A DNA stretch of 64,000 nt from Gymnogyps californianus (lineage: Eukaryota > Chordata > Aves > Accipitriformes > Cathartidae): positions 15,566,937-15,630,936 of the forward strand of contig NC_059475.1 in NCBI RefSeq assembly GCF_018139145.2, read 5' to 3'. Positions 1 to 14,480 of the stretch are shown here, piece by piece. Below the pieces are notes generated by a model, which was not told the origin of the DNA, made no database searches, and worked only from the letters and a program-made list of their open reading frames with translations. Position 1 is the stretch's first letter, and the number at the start of each line of letters is the position of its first letter. The position numbers were made by a program, and so were the translations under genes.

Positions 1-1272
1 ACAGATGCAGATTAAGCAGTCCATGAGATGGTTTAAATGAGGTGGTAAAAATTAGAAGACATGATTGAGTCAATACCTGCTTGCAGACACCAGCCTATTG
101 TCTGCAAAAATTAGAAATAAAAGTCAATTCATATATTTACTAGTATTTCATAATACTGTTCATGCAAAGAATTTATGGCTGTTTGTAAATATCAATAAAT
201 ATTTTGGATTCTACTATATCTCTGCAGCCATGAAACTTCTCCAGTTGTGCAAACACCTACTTGTAAACTTCAAAACTTCTGAATCAAGAATATTCAAAAG
301 AAGTCTTTGATCTGTAGCATACTAGAAGATTATCTGTTATGAGTTTACCATGCTGAGCTACTATGCAAACTAAGATTTAATGCTACATTTTTTTTTCCTT
401 TTTTCTTAAACTGTTCTTTAAACAAGCAGTAAGCCAGAGCTAACAAGCATTACTGTAGAGCAGAGGTCAGCAAATTCTTAAAGCTTCAAGTTACATTTTA
501 GTTTGCTGAAAAAAATATAACTTTCCCATGTCATGAAGGCATTACATTATGTAATACTTAAAAACTGCTTAGATTCTGAAAACAATGACTTTACGTCCAC
601 AATAGCCTACTTACACACAAAGCTCTAACTGGGCAATGCATGTTTCTTGGATCAAAAGAGTTCAACATTTGTCCAGTTGGATGTCTCAAACAAACAATGA
701 TGTCTTCCTCAGTTTTTGGGTTTTTTTAATTAACATACATGGGGTTATCTAGTAAAAACTCACCAAGTGCTGATCATCTTCCATCTGTGGTCTCTTCAGT
801 CCAACAAAGGACTCTGACCTGAATTCCTGCCTCCATCAATCTGGTTCCAGCAATGGCACTGGAATCTCCTCCTTCCTCCCCTCCAACCAGATGAATGACA
901 AGGGCATCGGAAGTTGGGTATTTTCTTCTTGCTGGCAAAGTAGGGCCTCAACTATCACACACAATTTCATTAAGAATATACCTTCTTCTGATATGATCCT
1001 AAATCCAGAATGTCAGGAATCCCAGCTTCCTCTGGAATCATTAGATTATCCCAAAAGTATGAAAACCATTTTGTTGCCATTCAACCCATACAGCCAGGAT
1101 GCCTGATCTGCTGAGAGAAGGCTGTTAAAAGCTTCAAATGATGAAACTGAATCTAGAGAAAGGAAGAAATCCCTGCTTCATCCACAAAAGGACAACTAGC
1201 AATATCCAAAATCTTGCCCCAAACTAATCTGAGGAAGACTTTGGTGTATAAGCCTTACCCTTTCCCAGTGAA

Positions 1273-1470
1273 GAATCACAGAGACATAGAAAAGCCTAGA
1301 CTGGAAGAGGTTTCAGGCAATCATCTGGTCCAACCTTCTGCTGAAAGCGAGGCCTTAGATTAGATGATCCACAGTCATCCAAACTGAGTCTTGAATACTT
1401 CCAGCAAGGGAGATTCCACCCCTCCTCTAGGCAACCTACTCCAATGTTTAATTGTTCTCACAATGAAGAC
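1273..1470 (-). repeat. CR1 LINE 3' fragment (old)
   Basis: Read on the plus strand, this runs from a degenerate form of the CR1 terminal motif (GAATCACAGAGACATAGAA) through 'ctggaagaggtttcaggcaa', 'tggtccaacc', 'cttgaatacttccag' and 'ggcaacctactccaatgttt' to 'caatgaag'. This is the reverse complement of the CR1 ORF2 C-terminal/3' UTR order, so the element lies on the minus strand. It is substantially diverged and 5'-truncated. Confidence 0.8.
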
Positions 1471-3210
1471 TCACCTTTCCTGGCTGATTAGGGATGATGG
1501 TGAAGGCTTGCGAACACTATAGTTGGATGGTGGAGTAGTGCTTATACAGCCCCTTCAAGCCCCAAAGCACCTAAGCGCAATCCTTGACATGCACAGGTTT
1601 TCTCATGTGTGCATTTGTCAAAAGTGGGGGGAAAAGAAGATAGATTTGCTAAGCTCCTACCTATGCTAGAAATAAATATTATGTTAAAAATATATTAATG
1701 TTTCATTTAACCAACCCAACGTAAGTACCAGACTTGGCCTTAGAACAGCTGACAAGAACAATCACACGAGAATATATTTGGCTAAGAGGCACTTGCTCAT
1801 TAGCACTTCAGCAAGAAGAGTAATGTATAGTGGCATTAGTCAGGGAGATACACATTTCCAATATTTTGGGCCAGTCCTGCCTTTAATCCAACTAAAAGGT
1901 TTTGGCAGGCAGTTAGGAGCTGCCATTTGCAAACAGAGGTGATATTTAGCATCTTTAAGACCCCAGCTCCTGGAATCATGTAATGACTTAAGAATGCCTG
2001 CTTTCATCTTATAAAGACGTTCCTAATATTCATAGTTTAAGAGAGAAAAAATAGGCCCTGAAGAGGCTCAGGAAACACATATAAATATGTGAGTATAAAT
2101 AAAGAGTAAGAGCCCAGTAAATCTAGAAATCATTAAGCAATTCTACATGAGAAGTATACATTCCAGGCATTCTACTGTACTCCACAGATAAATTATAATA
2201 AGGTCCACAAATATGCTATTTTAAAAATCCTCTTTTTTGCATTTTACTCGGAAGATTTTCATAACTCTTAAACCCTAACCATTTCCTTTGTGTGTTTTTA
2301 CCTTCCCCCCAACAAAACTTCGAAATTTGACCTTGTAGAGACTGTAGCTCAAAATTAATTTAAATAAAATAAGAGCAACTGCAATTCTTTGGCTTCACTG
2401 TTTCTCAAGTGCCCCATCTATCCCCCATTTCCATTCCTCTAATTTACTATATATCCTCTTAAAAATAAGCAAGCCATCTAAATTGTAGACATAAGCACTG
2501 CAAAAACTTCCATTCAAGCAAATTCCATGAACAAGCAAAGGCTATTTGGTGATTTTCTCACAAAGCTGTCGTAGTCCTTCACAATGAAGATCAAAACGTG
2601 CACATGTAAAACTAACCAGTTGAGCAAAGCACACTAAAGTCTTGAAGAAGAATTAGAGCAAGACAATCACAGATGCCTGCACCAGCATTTCTAACTTGAC
2701 TGTAACTTGGCTTGAAGTTTTGCTATAGCATCACTGACAGTAATGGAGGTCTTCAGTAACAGTGGTTTGATTGAAAAAAAAAAAAAAACAGTTTTTTGAA
2801 AGCTGAAATATTTACTTATAAGTATTTTAGCTCATACACAGAAAAGCACAATAAACAATGAAGATTCCAACGTCTCTTCCAGAGCTCTCTACCATTCTTT
2901 GAATACATACACACAAAAAAATCCTATAAGCCAAGCATTCATCTTCTATGTTTGTCAAAGTCACAAAGTTCCATATTTGTACTATATTATACAAGCAAAC
3001 TGAGACAGAATAGATGAGCACTTTGTGCACCACTGCAATAAGATGCTAAAATTCAGGCTTGCCTTTAAGGCTGCTGATTTACCATACTTTCTTATAGCCA
3101 TTCTTCACAACATAGAACTAAAGAGGAAACCAATGCAAAAGCTGACCAAAAGCCATGCTTAATAAACCTTCTAAATTTACTACAAAAGACAGTTTTAAAC
3201 AATACTAGAT

Positions 3211-3414
3211 TGGAGGGCAGAGCTGCCGTTTGGAGGGCTCTTGACAGGCTGGAGAAATAGGCTGATGGAAACCTCATGACGTTCAACAAAAACAGATGCA
3301 GGCTCATGCACCTGGGATGGAATAAGCCCATACAGTAGTAAAGGCTGGAGGCCAGCTGCCTAGAAAACAGCTTTGTACAAAGGGACTTATGGGTCCTAGT
3401 GAAGAAGTTGAACA
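3211..3414 (+). repeat. CR1 LINE internal fragment (reverse transcriptase region)
   Basis: The text 'ggagggcagagctgcc', 'gacaggctggagaaat', 'ctcatgacgttcaacaaa', 'ctcatgcacctgggatggaa' and 'agggacttatgggtcct' follows the CR1 ORF2 reverse-transcriptase coding order on the plus strand. It has small indels and no element 3' end. It is an internal fragment and not functional. Confidence 0.85.
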
Positions 3415-5690
3415 CAATTTATTTATTACACAATTTTCATTCTAGATCTTGACCTCTCCACTACATTACAACAGGGACATGCAGAAAACAAACAAGAAAA
3501 GACAGAATCTACACCAAGAGATTATTACACACCTTTATGTTTTCTAGAACAAGCAGTACCAGGAAAGCAGGGGAAAGGAACACATAGCCCTTGTCTCAAA
3601 ACCATGAACTAGTGCATCAAAATAAGCTGGTTTACTAATAAGGACTGACATTCTCTTGCAGAAAAGCACAGGCTGATAAAAACAATTACGGAAGCCTCGA
3701 CATACTTTGCTGACTAGAAGCTCCTTGTCCCTATCACCTGGAAACAGGTCTGACAAAAGTCAGTTTCAACAAGGTTCAGCTTCTGTGGTTTCCAAAAAGA
3801 CCCTCCTCACACACAGAGCTCCTTTGGTACTTTGGCTGCACTCTCCAGAAGACTGGCACACTTCCATTATTTTCAAGAAGCTGAATGTTCCCATTCGGAA
3901 TAAAGATGAAGCTTTACCAAAGACAGAAACGCAAAAGTAAAATTACACTATTGATGCTTATTGCCTGAGAGAGGTACAAACATTGAGCTCTTTGAAGTAT
4001 GAAGACTTACAAGTTATTTCTCCTTTTAAAATATATGATGTTACTCTAAAACAGGCTTGGATAAGAATTTTTTTAATTACATTTTATTTCAGTATTGCAG
4101 TTCTTCCAGCGTCTCAGGAATACTCATGAACCCTAGATATAACCATACACCATTGTATTCTACAGATTCATCAAGAAATTTTCTTGGCTTAAACCTATAT
4201 TCTTTAAAACATACTTTTAAACATCAATTTTTATACTCTTCCTGACTGCCATTTCTGAAGATAGATTTTGGCTAAATTTAATTATCTTGTTTGCTTCTGT
4301 AATTTTATTAAATTTTCTGAACTGTTTTTCTAATATTGAAAATTCTAGCCCATTATCAAAATAGAGACACTTAAAATAATTGTCATCTTGCATTAATTAC
4401 AATCTGATATTTCCAGTGAGGAAGAAATGCAGAGAATAGAGTGCATGACAGGCAGATCTTTAGGAAATCCGTTGGTACTATAAAAAATTTTTACTTTTAC
4501 ATTAGACAGTATTCCTTTATTTAGAAATCCTCACAACTGATACACTGGAGCTTAAATTTGTAATTCTCTCTCACTGATTACATGCCATAATCACCACCAC
4601 ATTCTACCCATATAGTTTCTTTCTGGAGATACAAAGTTACTGTTACCAACTCTCCCCCTCCCAAAACCACAAAGATAGACACAGTTGGTCAAATACAACC
4701 CTTAGGGCTTAACAAATATTTTGGTAAGGTTTGCTATAAAAAAAAACAGCAGCAACAAAAACAAACAACAGAACACCAAAAACCAACTCACAATTCCTAT
4801 CCTCTTTGTTGGATTTCATTAAGAAATAGAAATAGGACAACGTCCAAACTCACCACCTCAAGTTAGAAATATGAGTTTGGTTTGCCATCTATGGAAACTA
4901 TTTTTCAGCTAGTCAATACCACAAAGATCAATAAACCCAATAACGGGCTTCCTTCCTAGACCTTTGCAAATAACACCATATTAGCATAAAAAGCAGACAG
5001 TAGAAGATTGCAGATTAGCTGCAGTTTTCAACATGACTACATAAACATTTGAAGAGCAATAAACAATTCATCTTACTTATTCAAATGAACCATTTCAATT
5101 TGCTCACCAGGAACTATATATGGTCAGGTAATTCTTCTGCTTTCTGGGATACATAGAAGCGTGCCTCCTGTAATTTGGTTTAAGCCACAAATACTTTGAG
5201 AACACTCTCCAGCAGCAGAATCCTATTCTCTACCTCGGCAACAAATGTCTTCTGTTGAACTGTACGAAAGGCATGCCATCTTGCAGCAAGGGCTCCCATT
5301 TCATACGTCTTTACAATTAAGCTGGTCTTTCTCGAAGCTGTTAAGCAACACATTTTGTTAAATGTCACACCAAGTGCATTCCATGAGATGGAATGTACGT
5401 GGTGTCCCTGCAGAAACCACATCCTCCCACCACAGCTGTAGATTTGAATGTTCCTTTGTATTCCTTGTTTGGAAAAAAGGACAAAAATATCCAATTTTTT
5501 ACAAAAGTAACTCTCCATGCACCAAAACAATGGCTTGGTATTTTGCAAAGTTCTTGAAAAGGAAATTTACTCAGTTTCCCAATCTCAAAGGGCAGCAAAA
5601 CAAACCAAGTGCCAAGCGCTATCACATCTCCCCAGGAAAGTCTATGTACCATAAATATGTATCAGAACATATCAGTGATCTAGCCTGATA

Positions 5691-5708
5691 AGTGCCATAA
5701 ATGGCACT
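5691..5708. other. Short perfect inverted repeat
   Basis: AGTGCCAT and ATGGCACT form 8-bp perfect arms around a 2-base centre. It may be a palindromic protein site or chance. No function is assigned. Confidence 0.5.
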
Positions 5709-8700
5709 TTAAAGCCTAAACCATGTTAAAAGCATGCATATCTGTATTCAAAACTCCACAAGACATTCATTGTCTATAAGCATTTGTAAAGTGCCCATTT
5801 TTTAAAACAAAAGCTTAATGCTCTTGCAATAAATCTTAAACATAGATGTCGTTTAGCAAATTGTTAATTTTTCCTATCTCTGTCAAAGGATTTTTGGCAT
5901 AGTAACTTCATTTCAAAGTTCACGTGAAATCCAAGGTAAGCTTTCACAGGTAAAACTACTTAATTTTAATTGTACATTGATTTTATTTAACTGGAGCTAT
6001 TTTAGTTCTGCTCGGTGATGTGACAGGCAGAAAAAGCAAAGGTTAGGTAAGAGGTATTTAAGAAAATGAATGTAAAAAAAAAGGTAAAATAAAATTAATT
6101 ACTTCAGATGGGAAGTGTATAAACCGAACTCTTTAAGGACAACTGCCAAATCTCAAGGAATGTCTAGTCTCTTGGAAGGTCTAAATCTCTAAGATGTGCT
6201 CTACTTAATTCTCATCTGCCATGCAGTTCCACTAAATGTATAATTTTCTAAAGAGCTTAAGTCCAACTAAGATCCCATTGCTACTGAAAGGAACAGCCCC
6301 ACCTCCTGCCTTCCCAAAGCTTCCTCTCCACCAGCACTGGTGCTTGTGCAGCCATGCAGCAAAGTGAAGGGCAAGTTATTCAGCTGAAATCAGTCTCCCA
6401 TAGGATGTGTTTTTCAGCTAGATCAAAGTAGTGAGCTGGAACATCAGGCTGCTAAACAAGTGTTCCAGGAGTGGTCGGGAAAGGGGTGCAAAGGAAATAT
6501 ACAGTGGAAATGTTAGCATCCCTTTCACTGACAGCTCATTCTTGGATTAATTTAAGCCCCTCATGAAACTTATTAGCTAGTCAATTTGTGGTGTTCTCAT
6601 CCACAGCCATCAGGATAGGACTTCACACCTTTTTCTCCTAATGGAAGTGAAGAAGCTGAATTAATTGGCCTCTAACTCAGCCATGCAGTAATCCAAAACT
6701 CACCAAAATCACCAATCTTCTGACTACATCTTTAATGACCTAGAGTGGTGAAAGCACATAATTTACTTTTCTTGTCCTTTGTTTCTACAGAAATGCTCAG
6801 AAACAGGCACATGTTAATTCCTTTGACTCTTCCACTCCCACACACTGCATATAAGTAGCCCACTGTCTGGTGGCAACAACTACTTCAAACAAGCACATAA
6901 TACCCCCTAATAAAAACAGTAACCTAAGAAAGAAATTCCTTCCAAGTCTTAAGAAGCAACAAGAAACTTTTCAGGGCACCGTTTAAAACTTCTCAGAATA
7001 CACAATGCATATGCCCACGATGGGGTGAGGAGAGTGGACTTGGTAAATGGTACCAAACAGAGGACAAAAGTACAAAGCTACCCAAGATCAGTTGTTTTCA
7101 AAAGTCTTGGTTCTTCTCCCCATACATTTTATAACCTGAAAAAGGTAAACAAAGACACCTATTGAAGGAAAAAATGGAGAAGAGTTTTTTAATAATATAA
7201 CTTTCAAAACAGATACTGCAGTACCCTTAACGCTTTATTCATGGATTTTCTGACTTTAATCACTCTAGTTCTTTGTCTTTCACTTAGATACTCCTGCTGA
7301 CAGTATTTTGTTAGCTGTTTGGAATTTGAAAGCTCACAGCAGCTATTGTCACAAATGAGAAGCAAAACTAGGGACTTTGTTGAACAGCTTAATTGTATGC
7401 AGGCAGAATACATTTTAGAGCCAAACTGAGCACTGAAAAACAGCAAGATATCTGAATTCAGTTCAGACTCTATTTAAAATCAAAACTTTGATTAATTCCA
7501 GAGAGTATCTCAACTAGATAAAAAAAAACCAGGAAATGTTACAACACAGAAGCAACTATCCACTTTGAAATAATAACATGAATTTTAAAAAAGCCAACAC
7601 TACTGTTTTCTTTTATAAATACTTGTTATTCCATCAGTCCCAGACTAGTAGAAAGCTGAAAACACTGCCTAACAAAGTTCTCCTCTCTGGACCTACATCG
7701 ACAAGCCCAGAAACTGACAGGTAGGTATTAATTTTAGGATCTTTACTGAAAGCATTTAAGAAAAGTTCTCTACCCAGAACAGCTACAGAAGTAAGCAACT
7801 TTCCTAGTCATGTACCGAAAGACCTACCATCAACCAGGTACCATCTGCATAATAAGTTGGTAGAAAGCAGCTGCACAGTAAGTTTCCACATAAGACATGG
7901 TGTGGGATTTACTTCTTGTATCTCTAAACATCAATAGCTGAGCTAGTCATTGCATTGCAGTCCACTGCATTTCACAGTGGAAAGGGAATTTGGGGGAACA
8001 ATTCATCCGATCTATTTTAAATGTCAACTTTAAGACAGATGAACTTGCCCTAGAAATACCTTTCTTCTGCTACCTATAAATGAACCTGAAAGTGACTTTC
8101 TCAGGTGTCATCTATGTTACAGATACCTACAGCCGGACAAAAGGTAAATCTGTGTATGATTTCTAGCTAATAGCTTCAAGACCATAACAAATACACAAGA
8201 CATGCATTAAAGCACCAAAGAAAAGCCATCGGTGAGCATATCACATCACAGATTTTGTTGAGCTTGCTAACTGGGCAATCATAGAATAACCAACTCCCCA
8301 CAAGACTGAGGTGGTTTGACGGATGGCATAGCTTTCAGAATAGAGACGTTTTGTTTTACACACTTATCCTTTTGGCAGCTGAGATCTCATGGTCACATCA
8401 GGATACACGGCTTCTGGACACCCTTAGTACAATCTCTTTCCCCTCTTATAGGGTAAGAAACCCCACAAGAATACTAAGAACATGTTTTTAGCATTCCTGG
8501 TAGAGACATCTCTAGAAACCACCCACTGTAAAAATGTAGAGCAGTCCTAAAACACAATCTTAGTGAATAAAATTGCATAAGGAATGAAAGATGCTAAAAG
8601 GCAGAACCAAAATGATACTTCTACTAAAGTAACATTCAACAATTAAGAAGCATGGTTAAAACTGATCCTACTTAGTTCTTCATGAACACTTTGCTTCTCT

Positions 8701-8879
8701 ATGTTAAACAAACTGCAGTACAACTAAAAAGTATTTAAATTATTTAAGACATCTGCATTTATGAACTCTAGTGTAAAAATATGTCTCTAAATGTAAAACT
8801 TGGCAACGGATACGACAAAAAAATAAATTTGGGATTAATCATCTCAATTTACGTTTTTTAATATAATTGTATTATCTGG

Positions 8880-9205
8880 CTTTATATATATGTACATACG
8901 TATACTTGCATTTATATACATATTATATATAAGTATTCTGCCAATTCTTCTGTTTATTCTCAGATTGTACTGAAAAGATTTATAAGCTAAAATATTAATT
9001 ACCAAAGTAATTTATTAAATCAATAGCTATTGTTCTTCAGCCAAGATCAGCATACTGTTGAATACCCTCAAATCACAGAGTATTTATTCTGATACACATA
9101 CAACTACACAACATGCACTGAATACCTGGAAGTTTCTCTCATAAAGCTTGCATATATAGTACAAAAAATTTAAAATTAAATATATATGTATATATATACA
9201 TATAA
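8880..9205. repeat. Two AT-rich TA/TG microsatellite patches
   Basis: 8880-8935 and 9178-9205 consist of alternating TA with interspersed TG/CA steps, and the second is largely self-complementary. These are simple low-complexity sequences. The DNA between them is ordinary AT-rich intron. Confidence 0.7.
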
Positions 9206-9675
9206 AATGCTGTGGTAGCATATTTTGTGAATAAAATTATGCTGGGGAAGAGGTTTACAGAAACAGGAATACAGAGATATTGAAGAGAATAATTTTTAGA
9301 TTAGAGCCTTCGGGATCAGATTACGTTAGGAATATCCAAGAACATAAAAGGAAGTGGACACCATTAGAACTAATCTATGCCAAATCTGAAAACTCATTTA
9401 AATGGTTAAATTGGTATCACAAGAAAGTCTAGCCAAGGAGCATTTATCCATTTTCTAAGGCAGGACTGCAGCTTGTGCTAGATCAGCAGGGAGTACAGTA
9501 GTCATGTATAGCAGGACACCAATTTTGAAAGGATTTAAAAAAGGAAGGCATTACACATGGTGTAACTTCCAAATATACATGAGGAGAGTACACCGAATTA
9601 TAATTTGACTATTTGATTCTACCTGTAACAGAGTCACCTAGAATATTTAAAGGAGTTGGTTCAAAATTCAAAGTT

Positions 9676-9712
9676 TAAAAAAAAAAAAAAAGAAAAAAAA
9701 AGAAAAAACAAC
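9676..9712. repeat. A-rich tract
   Basis: A run of As broken by single Gs. It could be the decayed tail of a retroposon or simple low-complexity sequence. No recognisable element body lies directly to its left. Confidence 0.6.
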
Positions 9713-12700
9713 ATTTATTCACCACACTGAAGGAAAAGATCACTAAACATAACTAGTTTGGAATTACATTGTTTAAAACATTATTAATCAAAAAATTGAG
9801 GGTGAGAGAGAGAAGAGGAATCTGAAGGCAGTGAGAGGGGAAAAAACCAACAAGAAACAAATAGAGAATAACAAATACTCTGCCTGATAAATAAATCTTA
9901 CCCTATATACCTCCCACTTTCACTTTATTTTTCCAACAGAGACACATACAAACATATAACAAGCATGAATAAAAACTGCCCAAAGCTTAGTTAAAAATAG
10001 AAAAATATTGTTTTAAAGACAGTTCCCCAAATAACTTTCTGTCCCTTATTCCACTTATTGTGGACCTTTACAAAAATCCAGAACTATACTGGCAACCACA
10101 GGCTTTGCTACAGTTTCCACATAGCCTGAAAGCTTAACTCTTTATCAAAATGTTTGGCTACGTTAAAGTACGATATTTTCTATATAGGCAGAAATTATGT
10201 TTCCTTTATAAAAATATCCTGTTTTAAAATGCAGAATTCTGACAGCCAAGCTTTTCCAGTCTTAATATATTCCCCAGCATACTTCAGAAGAAGTTAAACT
10301 GCAGGAGAAATGCATGTCAACATACAAAATGAATCTGTAACAAGCCCGGGTTTTATGAGAGTGTAACTACATTCATTTTCAAGACGTTTAGCTTTTGCTG
10401 TAGACTCATTTGAGTGACCTATTATTTAGCATTCCTCATTTTCCATCCATTAAAATTTCACTTATGAATACTTCTCACAACGGTCAGCACACTCAGCTTA
10501 CTTGAAAGGCTATTGTTAAAAGCTCATATAAAAGGAAAAGATAGATACAGATACTGTGGGTTTACCTCAGAGAACAGAAAGAGTTTCTGGAAAAAGTCAA
10601 GGCATGAGATTTAAAGATGACAGAATAAAGCCTTTAATTATCATTCAGCAGATCACCTAAGTATGCTAATTTATTGGTGTGCAAGTAAACATTTGGTTCT
10701 TCAAAGTTTTGCTATTTCCCACACAATTTTTGCCTCCTATCTTTACATATATTTGCTAATACTCACTATTTATGGGTAATTTGGTAGAAAACCCATCACA
10801 ATGGGTGACGCACATTCTGGCAAAACATCATACGCAAGGAGGACTCACTGGAGGGAAGGGTGGTGGGATCTCAAAAGTGTAGATTGAAATTCAGTACCTT
10901 GGTTACAAGCGAGATATGAGGTTCTCAAACTGCCAACTTCACTTTTAATTAAAGAGATGAGCACTTCAGCAATCATTTTAGGAGAGCAACGGGCACATCC
11001 ATAGCTACAGAATTAATAGGAAGAAATGCTGTAAACATCCTACTCCTTTACATTGTAACATTTTCTTGTGTGTTTCCTTCTATGCATAGTCTCAGTCAAT
11101 ACTGTTCTGACTTACTGATTAGATTCTCGGCTTTCTTGTCCTGGAGGGCTGCTCGATGCTGGCCACTGAGGTCCAGCGCTTCCCAACACAAATCAGACCA
11201 CTGTTTACACATTCCTACATCTCTTCTACGTGGCTGCTGAATACAGTATCTCCACTACTTTTTCAGCTGATTACAACTCAGATAACTGAATGGAACTTAT
11301 GAGGCACACATAATGAGAGTTAATTATATTCACATGATGCAACTGAATTTATGGTCACACCAAATCTCAGCTACTGTAACAATTACACAGATCTAGCAAA
11401 TCCTCATGCACAAAGCAACAAGTATACTACAATGACATTAAAAGAGGTAAGACAGGACAAACATGCACATCTGCACTACCGTAAGGCATACTAATCTAAA
11501 CCGTGGCAAGATGGTTTACCTAAGTCTTCTACATAAATTAAATGCACGTACACAAAACCAACATACTGTCTTTCTACAAAGTTTTAGACTAGGATCTAAT
11601 TACCTAAGAAACATATATGGTTATTATATTCTTCAGAAATAAACAGCAGTAACTATTTTCTTACTTTGAGTAGTTTAGCTATATAAATTTCATCTTTAAG
11701 TACAGACGGAAGCGCAACTCTAGTAAGATTCAAAATCGTGAACCCACCAATCTATCATCTAATTTCATTATTTAGCTTAAAAACAAAAGGCCTAAACAAA
11801 TGCCTCAATATGGATGACAAGTTTGAACATTAACTGCTAAAGAAATTTCATTTTCTAAAAAGGTACTCTTAAGGTCACCAGCTGAATCATCACCAAATAA
11901 AGTTTATATTCATTAACTAATCCAGACATCATCTGTTATATTTCAAGATTCCCCCTCCCATAATAACCATAAGGGAAACAGGCCAGTAAACACAACTGCT
12001 CACATCTATAACAGTGTATACAGCTAGCGTACAGACAGTACAGACCCCTTATTTTTTGCCAAATATAATAAATAACGTGGAGATAAAGTTAAAAAAAAAA
12101 AAAACATGTGCTAAGTAATAGTAAAAACAACTTTTATTGGTTTTAACAACTTCATTATTCTCCTATTTATTAAATATTTGTAGGAGAGACTTTATAAACA
12201 AGTAAAGCTTTGATATATATGGTGTTATTAACTGTTCTGGTTTTGTTCTATTACTTTTCATGCAGAAATTGCAAGCCATTCATATATTTAAGGGATACAC
12301 GCAAAGATATTTAGTTCCAGTCAAACGGATATTTTCTCTAGGTTAAATAAAACTGTTTTCCCTTTCTTTCTCCTCTTCAAAACCCTGGAATGTCTCACAC
12401 AGAGGATTTTACAAAAGTACGATGCCTATGGAGAGGTACTGTACTCTCTACACCAAACAATTTTGTCTGCAATAGAATGGCAGCACATGACATATTTAAA
12501 AGCACTGCAAGTAAGAACACGTGCATCATGGCCAAATTAACATTCCCAGGATCTGGCCCTGGCTTTAAACAACAAAGCAGACATGCTCTAGTTATATCCT
12601 GTAATGTTATATTGTTTGTTTTGATCACTACTGCATTTTTCCACACCAAGTAATACAGTAATCACAGAAGTAAAGTGCGGACTAATGTTTACTCATTTAT

Positions 12701-14383
12701 AGACCAGTATACAGCTGAGTAATCTCCTAACAATTTCTTGGAAAAGCTCATGTCCAAACGTTGTATGTTTAGGAACAGTCAGTCACATTCTGTACACATC
12801 CCTCCACTAATTCTTTCCCTCTCCTGTCATGAATTGCAAAAAGTAAAAATTTCTGGGGCAGCACATAAACACACCATTCACTAAATTGTTCTAAACGTTC
12901 AAAAACATAAAAAGCATGTATGATTTAAAATATTTCAAACAACTGTTTTTCTAAAGAAGTTATAGCATTAAATTAGAAAACTATTATGAAAAATATCCCG
13001 CCTATAAAGTACAATCTATTCAATAATCAATCATCTTAGCTGAAGATGCTATTTTCCAAAGCCATTCTGAAGGCATCTGAAGTTATTCTGAAGTTAAACA
13101 TCATTACTTGAAAAGTGCCATTTACATTACACATGTGAACAAAAGCAATCATTGTCTTGTCTGAATAAGGCTGACTGCAAATACTTTACACTACAACAGG
13201 CCCTTTATTGTACTATGCAAGAGCTTTACCAATTTGAAGTAACAATGAAGTTTTAATGGAACTTCCTTGGAATCTACTGCTTGATTTGTTGGAGGTCTCC
13301 ACTGGAAATATTTACTATACTAGCAGCATCTTTGTAAAACCTTACCATCCCAAACATGACTTCTGACAAGACATTTAATGTCTTATTCTCCACAAATCCA
13401 GCATGGTTTTTTCCTCACATGCATGCATACAAGTTCTCTAGTTCTATGCTGATGCAAATGTTAAGTTCTGTCATTTCTACACATGCGTATGTGGGAAGAG
13501 GCAGGGTATGTTTGTTTTTAAATACAGCTAGCACAACTTGTCATACTTCCCAGACTCTAGATTTATAACAGAAGGGTTTTTGAAAAGTGTTTTATTGGCA
13601 GTATGAGTTCCAAGTCATGTATGTATCTGCAGGCAAGTACATCTGTTGCATAGGTGTATATCTTTGGACTTCTACCAGCTTCCTCTGCAGTTTAACACCA
13701 ATTTATAGCAGAATTTATAGTGGAAAACAAAAGAGATTCCATGAATAATCCAAGCCAAGCCTCAATTAAGACTTTCAAAACAGTAATTACTTGGTGCCAA
13801 TTATGACAGTACTTCTTATATGAACAGGCTTTAAGCATCCAAGAAGGGCTAGCCAAAGACTGCAAATACTTAGCCTTTATTCATTCAACAGAGTATCTCT
13901 AAAAGCACATATAAACCCAAATCTCCAACAGCTTTCTACATTTTTGATTGTCGCCCCTAACACTGTGAAAAGAATAGAGCTTTAGTTCAGAACTAGTTAT
14001 TTTTGCATTTCTATGCAAAAACAAGCTAAAAAGGTTTAAAAATAGAAATAGGTAAAACGTTTTTAATTGCCGTCTTAGCGTTAATAAACTCTTTCTAATG
14101 ACTAAAACACTGTTCCTTAAGGGTAAACAATAGGAGTTACCAGTACATGCACTTTCTCACTGCAAAAAGATTAAAATTCTGTAACAGTCTCAAAATGAAA
14201 TTGTTAGAAGATACAGGAGCACTGCAGAATCCAGTTTAAAAAAACATATGTTAAGGTTATCCTTTCTGTCAGCATGTATTCAGTTTGCTACTTCCTCTTT
14301 CAAAGCACATGCATTGCAATGGTGTTTTTGCAAACTTTTTTTTTATTTTTAAAAAAGCCAATACAGTAGATTTTCTTTTAAAG

Positions 14384-14480
14384 GAAAAAACAAACAAACA
14401 AACAAAAACCCAAACAAACAAACAAAAAACCAAACCAAAACAAAAAAACACCACCAAAAAAACCCCAAAACAAACCAAGC
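14384..14480. repeat. (CAAA)n-like simple repeat
   Basis: An imperfect array of CAAA/CAAAA units interspersed with ACC and CCAAAA variants, about 95 bp long. It creates lysine/threonine/glutamine-rich frames on one strand and phenylalanine/valine-rich frames on the other, none of which is a gene. Confidence 0.85.

Noticed and set aside
3092..3415. 107-codon minus-strand frame
   Set aside because: It is the antisense shadow of the CR1 reverse-transcriptase fragment at 3211-3414.
8281..8460. Possible CR1 3' end (text resembling ATCATAGAAT)
   Set aside because: Only a 10-base match to the CR1 terminus, with no further CR1 sequence beside it.
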